Positions 13,701 to 25,600 of a stretch of DNA of 64,000 bases are shown one piece after another. Origin of the DNA: Sarcocystis neurona (taxonomy: Eukaryota; Apicomplexa; Conoidasida; Eucoccidiorida; Sarcocystidae). Numbering within the stretch: position 1 is the stretch's first letter; every line of letters starts with the position of its first letter. Location: positions 971,750-1,035,749 of the forward strand of contig KL647316.1 in assembly GCA_000727475.1 (NCBI GenBank), given 5' to 3'. Position numbers and translations under genes: made by a program. The notes beneath the pieces are model-generated. The model worked only from the letters and a program-made list of their open reading frames with translations. It searched no databases and was not told where the DNA came from.

Positions 13701-16122
13701 TCCTTCTCTGCCGCTCTGCGCTTCTTCCACCACAGATGAGCTGCTCTCTGCTGCAGGCGTAGCACTGCCATCGAAGCAGCAGCTGCAGGCAGGTCTCGGC
13801 TTGTGTGTGGAAGCAGCGGTCGACGACCAGCAAGAGTTCCTCCATTTTCCACGTGACGCCCTTCCACACAGAAAGACGTTCCTCTCTTCGCGTGCGTCGT
13901 CTTCTTCTTCTCTTTCCTCGTCCGCACTCGCTTCTTCGTCTAATTCTGCTTCTTTTGCTTGGTCTACTGAAGGAGAAGAGACGGCAGACCACCCAGGAGA
14001 AGGAAAGGAGGTTGATAAAGAAGAAGCAGTTGGACCTAACGCGAGAACGGAGGCACAGACGAAAGCAGGAGACGAAGAATCGCAGCCGCAGAAGGTGCGG
14101 CAAGTGCTGCTGCAGCAGCAGCAAATAGCATTTCACCAGAAGCATCAGGAGCAGCTGCAGCTGCCGCAGCACCAGCAGCAACGCATGCGCCACGAAGATG
14201 CGGCATTGCTGGCAGGTCCATCACGTGTGGAAGAAAGCGACGAGGAAGACGCAGCGGCAGAGTGCGCCAGGAGCCGCGGGTGCTGCTGCAGCAGAAGCCC
14301 GAGAAGCGGCGGCCTCATATATCTACAGGCACTGGTGGTTGACATACGTGGGACTGTAACTGCTGATGGAGAAGATGCAGAGACGTGGAAGAAAGACGCG
14401 CCGAGAGGAGTTGTTGCAGATGATGTGCAGGCAGCAGCACACGCCGAAGGGCAGATGAAGGAACACGAGGACTGCCCTTCGTGCCAAGGAGAACAAATGC
14501 AGCAGCAGGTTCATCAGGAGCAGGTCGGCCGCCGGGAAGTCAAGCAGCTCCTATGTATGCAAGCGCAAACGGTACACTGGGAGCAGCAACAATGCCAGCA
14601 GTGCGTGGCGTCCTCGCTTGAACAGCAGCGGAAGCAGCAGAGCGGCGAGAAGCAAGAGCCGCCGCAGCTGCAGCTGCATGTAAAGGAGCGGCAGCAGCAA
14701 CACTCAGACGAATGTTGTGCGAGGGCCTGCTGGCAGGGCGAGCTGCAACTCGCAGCTAAGAGAAAAGGCCGAACGGCAAGTTCGCGACAGCAGCAAGATC
14801 CCACGTGGGCTGCTTCTTTGCTTGTGACCGAAGAACAGGAGCACCTGGATAAAAGTTCACGTTCAGCAGGCGACCCTGTGGAAGAGAAAGAGGAGGAGCA
14901 GGAGACGGAGAAGGGAAAGGAAGCGACGACATATTCGCAGACTGAGGAATGGAGTGGCCAGGACTTGCCACTTAAATTTGCTGGTGACGCTGCTGCTGCT
15001 GCAGCACCTTCTTCTCTTGCCTCTGCAACTGCTGCAGGCTTGACCCTTGTCCCCGTCGGACGTCTCTCCCCTCTTTCTCCTCTTCCTCCTGCAGCAGCCA
15101 CGCCGGCAAATGAAGTCGCTGCTGCGTCCTCCTCCGAGCCTGCTGCAGCGTCCCGAAGGGCAGCGGTGGGAGGAAGAGCAGTCGCGCTGTTGCGCAAAGC
15201 AGCAGTCGCTGGAGCAGTCTCACCGGCAAAAACGCGTCTACGGCACGCAGCAGCAGCGACAGAGCCCCGAGGCGCCGCCGCTGCAGCAGCAGCAGCTGGA
15301 GGGGAGCAAGACAATCTTGCAGCAAGTAGAGAAGCGACTGACACGGCGCTTTCTCGAGGTGCAAAGAAGGCTGCTTGTCTGCTGCAGCAGCTGCTTCGAT
15401 TCTTTGTACGTTCCTCAGCAGCAGCAGCAGAGGCCTCAGCAGCAGCAGCGACAGAGACACTCGTCTACAGGAAGGAAAAGACAGCGAGAGAGACGAGAGA
15501 AACAGCGGTCGTCGTAGCCGGCGACCGACAGGGAACTCTTCCAGCATTGTGCCAGCCCCACGCCAACAGCAGCAGCAGCAAACAGAAGAAGGAGGTGCCA
15601 GCAGCAGGAGGGAGCCGCGGCGACTCCTGGTGGGTCTGCAGCGGCCGCGGAGGAACAGAGCTTCAGCAGACAGCAGCGCCAGCGGCAGAGCCGCAACAAC
15701 CGTCCAGTGCCGGCAGCAGCCGCAGCAGAAGGAAGGCAGGAGAGCGGGAAGCAGGAGGAGAAGAGAGGACGGAGAAACGCGTCGCAGAGCGTGGAAACCC
15801 AAAACGAGTGAGGCTGGGAAGAGGAACCACGGAGAATAAAACGTCAGCAGGAGGGGGAGCCGGAGGGACCATTCTCATCAAAACCTACTCTCTTCAAGGA
15901 ACGGGATTTATCGCTGCCCGGGGAGGCAGCAGCACCTGCAGCAACGGAGATGGAGGACCCGGTGGATTTGTTGGCTTCTGGTGGATGTCCTCTCCCCCTG
16001 CAGAAGGGCAAGCAGCAGAACAAGCAAACGATAGCTATCCAGCATCAGGTAAAGTAATGCAACTCTTTCATATCTATATATATGTATAAAATGGATACCT
16101 ATGAACACCTATATCGGTAAGC

Positions 16123-16162
<40 letters not shown>

Positions 16163-16577
16163 ATGTGNNNNNNNNNNNNNNNNNNNNNNNNNNNNNNNNN
16201 NNNNNNNNNNNNNNNNNNNNNNNNNNNNNNNNNNNNNNNNNNNNNNNNNNNNNNNNNNNNNNNNNNNNNNNNNNNNNNNNNNNNNNNNNNNNNNNNNNNN
16301 NNNNNNNNNNNNNNNNNNNNNNNNNNNNNNNNNNNNNNNNNNNNNNNNNNNNNNNNNNNNNNNNNNNNNNNNNNNNNNNNNNNNNNNNNNNNNNNNNNNN
16401 NNNNNNNNNNNNNNNNNNNNNNNNNNNNNNNNNNNNNNNNNNNNNNNNNNNNNNNNNNNNNNNNNNNNNNNNNNNNNNNNNNNNNNNNNNNNNNNNNNNN
16501 NNNNNNNNNNNNNNNNNNNNNNNNNNNNNNNNNNNNNNNNNNNNNNNNNNNNNNNNNNNNNNNNNNNNNNNNNNNNN

Positions 16578-16614
<37 letters not shown>

Positions 16615-19600
16615 ATGTGCTGATATGCATATATATACCTATATACCTACATATTTATATACATGTATAATTACAAATCTGTATACATGCGTATGTATAT
16701 ATATATATATTGCACATGTGTGTACTTGTATTTACACGTATTAGATATGTACGCGTGTCACCAACAGCTATGACAGTGAGTGAATATTGAGATTCGATGC
16801 TCAGACGTTGCTGTCTGATTTTCTTTTTCTGCAGATTCGGATCGTTCTCTGTTCTTTTCTGCGACTGCGTTCGCTCATGCGTCGGAGAGAGAGCAGCAGC
16901 AGCTGCTACCACTTGTCTTGCGGCAGGTCCTTCTGAAAGTCCTGCAGCAGGAAGGGCCGCCTGCGCGGTCCTCAGCCTACGCAGAGTATTCTCCTCTATC
17001 TTCCAGTCTTTCCTTGCCCTTCCAACTTGTTCTCCGCCCGGCGAACTTCCTCTCAATTTCTTCTTTTTCTCAGTTGCCCTTCCACTCCCCCGCTGCAACT
17101 TTCTCCTCCACCAACGACGCCGCTGCTGCTGCTGCGTCTCCTCCACCTCTGTCTCGCTTTGCTGCCTCCTCTCCGGCTGCCGTTGGTCCTCTGCCTTTCG
17201 CGACTGCTGCCTCGTCGGGCCTTCCGGCGTCTGCGCCTTCGCGACGGACTGCGAAGTCTGCCGCCGCCGACGCTGCTGCTGCTACTTCTTCAACTCCCCC
17301 TGCTGCCGCTGCGGCGGTGTCCGCTGCCTCCCGTCCTGGCGGCACCTCTTTGACTGCTGCTGCTTTTTCCCCCGCTGCTGGCGCGTCGTTCTCGCCGGCT
17401 GCTGCTTCTCCAGGTTCTGCTGCTTCCTCGCGTCCTCCTCCTGGTTCAGGCGTGTCCGTCCATGCTCCCGTGTCCTCCTCTGCCTCTGCTGTTGCTGGAC
17501 CGTCGGCAGCCGCCGCTTTCTTCCGCTCTTCTTCCTTGCGAGAGGAGGACGCAGCAAGTCCTTTGCTGCCGTTCGCCGCTCCCGCTGCTGCTGGACAAGC
17601 AGCTGCAGCAGCTCGTGACGCAGAAACGTTGAGCCCAAGTACACGTGATCGACTGCAGGAGCTGCTGCAGGAATGGCAGTGGCCTTTCCCTTTTGCTGCT
17701 GCCTTCACAGGCGACGTAAGTGTGCGTGGAGGCGCCTTCGCTGCTGCTGCTTGTCCAAGCGCCGTGCCTGCTGCCGTTGGTGCCTCTGCACGTCCCCCGG
17801 CTGGTGAACCCTCCGCCGGGAGTGTTGGACGCTGTTCTGCTGCGCCGGCTCCATCACTGCCCTCTGCTGCTACTGCTGCAGTAGCGACTACCAGTCTTCC
17901 CGCTGCTGCGACGTCCCTCTCTACTGTCACTGCTGCTGCTGCTGAACAGCAGCAGCAACAGCAGCCTGCGACGCGTCGACGAGGAAGAGCCGGAGAAATA
18001 CAGCTGCTCATGCGTTCCTGTCCGCCGGGTCGAGCCGGGTGGCGCTGCTCTCCCTGTCCCACGGGCTTCTACAATCCTCACCGAGGCGCCCCGTCTTGTC
18101 TACCTTGTCCGCAGCAGCAGCCGGCGTTCCCCTGGGGAGGGGGCATGTCGTATTATCTTGCTGCCGCAGCAGCTACGGACTGCGAGTACGCCTGCGTTCC
18201 TGGCGTCCCACAGAGGCAGATCAATCCGCGCTGTTATGTGTCGCTGCTGTTCATCTTCGAGAAGCTGCTGCAAGTGACGCCGCTCTCGGCTTCTCCTCTG
18301 TTGCTGCTGTTGCTGCTGTTCTTGCTGCTGGGCGCTGTCGCGAAGGCTCTCCGACGCCTCCCCATGGCCCCGCCGCAGCGCCTGCTGCTGCTGCTTTTCG
18401 CCTCCCCTCAGGACTCGCTGCACGCGATAGCTGTGGAGAGAGTGAAGCTTCACAAGAAAGCATTCGCGGCCGCGTCGTTCTCTCCTGCCGTCTTCCCGTA
18501 CTACAGTAGTTCTCTTTCTAAGAGCCGGACAGCTACTGACAGACGCACTAGCAGCAGCAAGAGCACGCGCTGCGTCCCCTCCGCCACAGCAGCAGCAGCA
18601 GAGGAGGTCGTGTGCAAGGCGGAACCAGCAATAGCGCGACGCAGAGGCGACGAGGGAGCAGCCGGAGGAGGGGCTGCGGCGGCAGCAGGCGAGAAGCGAG
18701 CCGCAGAGTTTTCAGCCGTTGCAGCAGCGACGTCGGTGGGCAGCAGAGGAAGCGGAGAAGCAGAAGACGGAGAGCAGACTGCAGCAGAAAGAGAGGCAGC
18801 GCTCTATTCGGAAGACGAAACGGCAGGAGGGGGAGCACGGCAGGCACCGGCGGGTAAGGGGAGCGCAGCAGCAGTGGGAAGCAGTGGGGTGGTTGCAGCA
18901 GGAGTTGCGGCCGAAACAAGCGCAGCAGCAGCCGCAGCAGCAGCCGCAGCACCAGGAGCGGCGGATACAACCGCAGGAGGCTCCTGCAGCACATGTGAAG
19001 ACTTTCTTCTCGCGACGGAGGCTGGAAGAGAAGAAGAGATCTACGAGGAAACAAGCAGCAGCAGCGGCGCGTGGGTGTCTCGGCCGATATATTTGACCAT
19101 GGAGGACTTGCCCTACCACGTGCAGCGGATCGTCTTGCTTGGCAACAATACCCCCGAGGACCCTTGGGGAGTCAATTATTCGCCTCCTCCCCTGCTGGCA
19201 CCGTTGGTTGTACCGGAGCAATACGCAGCATTTGCGGCACACATCAATTCCCTATGCAGCTACAGCGAGGCCTTTGCGACCGTGCACGCCTTTCTGTCTC
19301 TTACGTACCCTTCCGCTGCGGCCCTGCTGCTGCACCACGCGCGCAAACAACGCGCCAGGCGTCTCGTCTCGTTCATTCTCTCCCTGGACGCGAACAACCG
19401 ACCTCGTTCCCCTGCTCCTCCAGCGGCGGTGGCGGTCACTGCCGCTTCTGTTCCGGCTGCTGCTGCGTCTCCTCCGTCCAGCAGCGAGTCGCAGAAGACG
19501 CGGCAGCCGGCTCGGGCCACCCCGTCAGAGCGGCACGTAGCGCAGCAGCAAAACGCAGGAAACAGGCAGGGTCTTATGCAGAGAAGTGCAAGAGAAGAGG

Positions 19601-22600
19601 CGCACGCAGAAATGGCAGCAAGAAACGGCTGCAGCAGCAACAACAGCAGCTACGCAAAAGGTACGTCGGAGGAGCAGGCTGCGCTGCTGCCGTCCCAGGG
19701 ACTTTCACATGGCCAACACTGCAGCAGACGCTGCGTCGGCGCTGCTGCAACCTGCTGCGGCTTCTGCAGAGACAGCAGCTGGCGCAGAGCGCCACGTTCG
19801 CAGGGGCACGACAACGACGCGGTGTACATACACTCCGCTGGGGAGACAGAGAAACTCGGCTTCTTTACCTCTGTCGCCTCTTGGTTCTCCTCCCTCGTGG
19901 CCTCCTTCCGCAGCGCCACAAAGGAGAAAAACGCATTGAAGAAGCACTCGGACCAACAACTGTCGCACCTTCTTCCTTCTTTTGCAAATTCATCGCCTTC
20001 GCCGTCCGGCTTCTCCTCCGTCGGCTCCTCCCTCCCAGGCCATTCCTCTTACTTCGGTCATGACCCCGCTGAAAACGTCCACCGCAACGGCCACAGCAGC
20101 AACGACCATCTCGACGGCAGCTGCTACTACGGGAGTAGAAGGAACAACAGCCGTAGGAGTGGGAGCACTAGGCTTGTTACTGGGGCTGCCACCAGCTCAC
20201 ACACCACCACAGAGAATTCCTCTTCGGCTTCGTCGCCGTCCTCCTTTCTTGGCGGCAGCAGCGCTTCCGTCACTGCTTCCGACTTTATCTTCTGGCGGTC
20301 CATCCGAGCCAGAGAACTGTCTTTCTCGATCAAAATAACTATTAGTCCCTGCCTGCAGTTTTGCTTCCTTGATATTCTCGACTTCGATAGAAGTCCTTTC
20401 GATTACTGCTTCTACCCTCACGCGCCGCTGCTGCTGCTCCCTCCGGACGCTTGCTCCACACCGGCGTGCAGCAACAACTCCTGGTCCAGCAGCGACAGCA
20501 GCACCACCTTCAGAAGCACCGGCAGCCGGAACGGCAGCAGCAACCACGTCAGCTACACCGGCCGCAGCTGGCTGCTGGAGAACCCTGCTGCTGCCCAGAC
20601 GAGTAGACCCAAAGCGATAGAGGCCAGCAGACGCAGCAACAGCAGCAGCTTTGGGGAGTATTTTGGTCAAGGAATAGCAGCAGCTGCTGCAGGCAGCAAT
20701 CCGCTGGTCGGAGCTCTGCAGCAAGTGATAGGCGTCAAAGAAACCAAGGTGTTGCTGGAGTATTTCTACAGAAAAGAAGCTCTACTACAGCCGGCAGGCG
20801 TCGAGGAGGCTGTTCGTGTTATTGAGTCGATGTCGCGTCTGCACGCTGCCACCAGAGAGAAAATGGATGCAGTTGCTGCGCACTGCTCCGCATACGTGCA
20901 CGTTCCGCGGTGCACAGACACCCCAGCGGAGTTCCACGCGGCAGCAGCGAAAACCAGCTCGGAAAGAGAAAGCGGCGTGTTCTACTCTCTTCGCTCGTCC
21001 ATCCCAGGAGATAGTCGCAGCAGTTTGGTCGAAGGAAATGCAAGTAGCTGCAACGCAGAACTGCGAGGGTGGGGCGATTGTAGCAGCAGCAGCCGGACAG
21101 CTGCGCCTGCAGGTGTGGGGGCAGCAGCAGAACAAGACGCATTTCTGAAGAACGAAGAAAGATGCATGCGCTGCGGGGGCCTGCTTCTGCTGCTGCCGTC
21201 TGCAGCAGATGAAGAAGGTGACACTCAATGCGATACATACGTGCAGCTGAACGAGACGGAGGAGTCCCCCCTCAGCACCAGCATCACGGTGCAGCCATCG
21301 TCACGTTGCCTCTACGGCAGGAGCAGCACCGACCGCAGCAGCTGTAACCTCGCCTACACTTACAGCAGCAACAGGGGCCCCCACTGCAGCGGTGCTCGTC
21401 GAAGCAGCAACGACGCTAGCAGCAGTCCTGCCAGCAACAGCAGCAGCGCCAACACCGCTAGAGAGCAAACGTTGCCTGCGCCTTCTCCTTCGCCTGTCTC
21501 GGGCAGCAGCATATTCGACTGCTGCCCGTCGCAGCTCGTTCGGAACACAGAAGCGTGCGCAGTGCTCCAGCCGGCCGCTGCCGCAGTCTTCAGTTTGTTT
21601 GCTGGAGTCGAGAGCCTTAGTGCGCAGCTGCTAGCCCCCCATGGTCTTAGAGCGAGAGTCTGCATCTTGCCTATTGATGGATTCGTTTCTGCCGAGGGCC
21701 GAAGACAGCGTCTCTTCCCCTTTTCCCCGGCTGACGTCGAGAGACGGCGTCTCCCTGCCTTCGGTTCCAGTGGGACTGCAGCTTGTAGTGCATCTCCCTT
21801 CCCCACCGGCGTTCCGTCGCACCCAGCAGTTTTTCAAGTCAGTCCTCCTCCTCCTGCCCGTGGTCTGCCTGCTGCCGCTGTTGCTGCTATCGATACGGTT
21901 GCGGCTGCTGGAGCTGCTGCTGCTGCTGTCTGTGTCAATGTCGCCGCTGCTGTGCCTGCTGCTGCTGCTCTGGCGCGAGGCGCCAGAAGCTCTGTTGCTG
22001 TTGCTGCAGCGGACGGTGCTGCTGCTGTTGCCGCTTTCTTACCTGCTGAGGGAGTGAGGAAGGAATCCCTCGTCAAGCCGACAGAAGACGATGTCCGAGA
22101 GGCGCTTCTAGCGCCGGCTTCAACCCCCTGTCTAGCTGCAAGCGACAGCAGCAGATGCAGCAGCAGTCAGTTTTCCTTCAACTGGTGGAGCAGAAAGTCC
22201 TCTCTGGCTCGCGCCTCATCTTCCTCCCGCGACTTTTCTTTCCCTTCGCTCTCTGCAAGCCGGCCTGCAGACGCACCCCCCAACGACCTGCTGCAGCGGG
22301 GGGAAGGACTGTCCCGCAGGAACGCAGCGCGGCACATGATGAGCAGCACATTCCACGAGACGAAAAAAGTGCTACGGCGCAGCTACAGCTGCCGTCACAT
22401 CGGAGTACTCGACGCAGTTGGAGCAGCAACAAGAGGAGACACTGGCCCCGCAGCAGCAGCAACAGCAGCAGCAAAAACACCTCCGGTAGGCGTTTTTTCT
22501 CCGCTGCCCGGTGGTGACCCAACACCAGCCCCAGGTGAATTATTTGGGCCCCTACGCAGCAACAGCAGCGCCAAACTACCAGCAGCAACAGCTGTAGCAG

Positions 22601-25600
22601 GTGTGTCTGCGTCGCCAAGAAGCAGCAGCAGCAGTTCCCCAACAGCAGCAACAGACCTCGCGCTGACGAGTAGCAGCCACCGCAGTAGCAGCGAAGCAGC
22701 TGCCGCAGCGGAGAGCGTCTACGCGCTTCAGAAGCCGAAGGCAAAGAGTCGGCTCCAGTCACTGTTTCTGGCGCAGTTCCAGCAGCTCCCAGTTGTCCGT
22801 CCCTGTCACAGCAAGCTCGCCTGTGTCTCCCGTCTGCTGCCTCGTCCTGCTGCGTCTCCGTCGGGAGGGGCTTCACACCAGCAGCTTCAGCAGCAGCGCC
22901 AGACGCAAGGCCACTGCTGGCAGCAAAGTGAACAGCAGAAGCACCAGGTAGACCGACAGCAACAACCGGCGCGTCCGGAGGAGCAACAACAGCAGCAGCA
23001 GCACCCGGAGCCCAGTGTCGAGCAGCAGGGACGTCTCCAGCAGCAGCAACATCGAGGCTTCCAGGAGCAACCGCACCGACTGCGACGACAGCAGCAGCTG
23101 AAGAAGCAGCTGCTGCAGCGGAAAGAGGCTGGGCTGCTGCAGCATCCCCGCGAGGCGACTAGTGCAGCGGCCGCGGAGGCGACTTCTCGGTCGCCTGAGA
23201 GTTGGTGGTCTGCAGAGACAAAGACAACCGACCAATGGATACCGCGGAGAAACACAGCAGCAGAAAGTTTCGTCGCGTCTGATTCATTTTCTTCTTCATC
23301 TCACCCACTGCTGCGCTGGTCGTCCTCGCCTCGCAGCTCTCTGTTTGTTGGGCAGTCTCCGAGGAACGTGAACCGCGCGACACTAGATGCGCGTCCAGAA
23401 ATGTACAGCGCGTGGCTGCAGCAGCAGCAGCAGCGTTGCACGCCGCAGCAGCACTTGATCTCGCCCTCTGTGCCACTGGCGCTTGCCTCTCCTTTCAGCG
23501 ACCCTGCTGCTACAGGAGCAGCAGGAGGTTCTTCCGTCCTGCGGCTGACAGCAGAAGCCGCGCAACACGCGGTACCACCACCAGCCGCCTGCAGCGTTAT
23601 CTGCGGGAACAGCAGCAGCAGTACCAGCGGTCGCAGCAGCAGCCCAAGGTACGCGTCTGAGTTTCCTTCCCCCATCACAGCGATCCACACGCGTACCTAT
23701 GTCCTCGCCCTGGTCATCGCCGGCCCTGAAACCACTCCGTCCTCTTCTTCCTTCTCCTCGTCTGCTGCTGCTGCGCCTAAGGCTGCTGCTGATGCTGTAC
23801 CTGGCGTCGCAGCAGCAACTGTCGCTGCGGGGACCAGTGTTGCTTCTGAGCCTGCTGCGCTGGAGAAGAAAGGCGTCTCTCCCGCCGCGAGAAAATCTGC
23901 GCAGCAGCCTGCGTGGCCACGTTCTAGCTTCTTCTTCTCCGCCGGTCTTTCTTCGGACTCTATGTGGCAGTCAACTTCCCCCTCTAGACCACCTGCCTAT
24001 TCTTCTTCTTCCGTCGGCGACCCCCATGCCTCGTCTTCGCCGCTGCTGTCCCTGCTAGCGCCGGCGTCTGCGGCTGCTCTCACGTCTCCGCTGGACCCCA
24101 CACGTCTTCACGAACTGAACGCTGCTGCGGGTTCGTACGTTTCGCCGTTGGCAGCATCTTCCCCCGGTACGGGAAACAGCAGCAGCAGTGCAGCTAGCAG
24201 CAGGTATAGCTTTGTGATGGGCAGCAAAAGCAGCAGCCGTGTCCTCTACAGCGGCAGGTCTGCTGCTGCTGCTGCCCACCCTGCGTTTGCTGTGACCGCT
24301 CGTCGGCGCTACAAGTGGTCGAGGCCACCGTTCTTATCGAGAGCGGCGTGGGAGACGCTTGAGCAGGAGCGGGGCACGGGCCCCCTGGACACAAGCAGCA
24401 GCAGCGAAGGAAGCCGCAGCAGCAGCGGCAGCACGGGGAGCCACGGGGAGAAGAGCAGCGCATCCCAGGACGCGGAGGAGAAGAACTCGATGACGAAGGC
24501 AGCGTGCGTCAGCAGCAGCAGCAACGGGGAGGAAGACAGCAGCGGCAGCAGCAGCAGTTGTAGCAGCAGCTCCTGTACGAGCGAAAGCAACACCAACGAT
24601 GTGTGCTACTCCTCGCACGCATCCCCAAGCGGCAGCAACGACAGCCGCGGGCAGACCAATCGCGGCGAAGCAGTCTGCAGCAGCAGCAGCGGCGGCCTGC
24701 GCAGCAGATATGCATTCATGCGAGCAGGGAAGCAAGACGCAGAACAGCGAGAGATCGACAGGAAGACGGCCGCTGCAGCAAAAACTGTACAGACCCCCGC
24801 GACGGAAGAAGAAGCAGCCGCAGCAGCAGGAGGATTAGGAAGCTTCTCTGCTACCGCACCTTCTCGGGCCGGTGCAGAAGCCGCGACGCAATCTGTTGCC
24901 CCCGCAGCGGCATCAGACGCTGCCACGTCAAACTTCTGTTCTCCCTCCCCAGGCGAGACGCGAGATGCGTCAGCGACAGCAGCACGGGCGCCAGCAATAG
25001 CGCACTTGTACTCAACGGCTGCGTTCGACTGCGCATCTGCAGCAGCGGCAGCATCAGCGACTGCAGTAGCAGCACCGACAGCAGCGGCAGATGTCGCAGC
25101 AGCAGCAACGGCAGCAGCGTCGTCGTCTGCACCAGAGGTGTCTAGCCCAGAGGCAGGATTGCCAGCAGGGTATCCTGCTGCAGGGGCGGCAGCGCGGTCT
25201 GCCGCCAGGAAAACAACGAGAGAGTCTCTTTACCAGGACGTCGCCCAGCAGCCTGGGGGCGGCTACCTTTTGCTGAACAGCCGAAGCTCAGACGAAGACA
25301 CGCAGCGCCGTCTTCTTCTGGAGGAGCGGATTTCTGCTGCTGCTGAGGTGAGAGAGCCAAGACTCTTCGCGTGTGCTCCAGGCTCAGTCGACCTGCGCAG
25401 CAGCCGTCTGCAAGGTGCAGCAGCCGCTCTTTGTGCTCCATCTCTTACTGCCCCACTCTTTCACAAGCACGGCAGCAGCAACAACTGCTCGCCGGCCGCG
25501 TCCATCACGCCGACTCGTGCTCACGCTGCTGCTTCTTCTTTTGCTGCTGACCATCCTGCCTCCGAAGAGCGTCGTGGTCTTTTTTCAAGCGACCTCCCCA

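Larger units (their letters stand above)
10670..13735 (+). other. Intron 2 of giant gene with minisatellite and pyrimidine tract
   Basis: Donor GTATGC at 10670, acceptor CCACCACAG ending at 13735; the phase-1 halves join as an Asp codon. The first kilobase is TA microsatellite with a 125-165 bp minisatellite. From about 11700 to the acceptor the plus strand is strongly C/T-rich. Open frames in that part encode Phe/Leu/Ser strings and are composition artefacts. A frame open from 12901 runs into the next exon but carries no recognisable protein before 13736. Confidence 0.5.

Noticed and set aside
11697..13762. Plus-strand frames of 120-320 codons rich in Phe, Ser and Leu (e.g. 11697-12545, 12783-13739).
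   Set aside because: Produced by the C/T-rich intron tract; no starts with support, no motifs, and several overlapping frames look equally good.
280..15802. Many minus-strand frames of 100-340 codons rich in Leu, Cys, Ala and Ser under the giant gene.
   Set aside because: CTG/CAG triplets contain no stops in any frame on either strand, so these are shadows of the plus-strand exons.
19071..20063. A 330-codon plus-strand frame with membrane-like ends (CKFIAFAV, YLCRLLVLLPR) overlapping the main exon, with a possible 38-base intron at 19661-19698.
   Set aside because: The main frame is open without a break over the same bases, and a 38-base intron would be unusually short. Kept only as an alternative.
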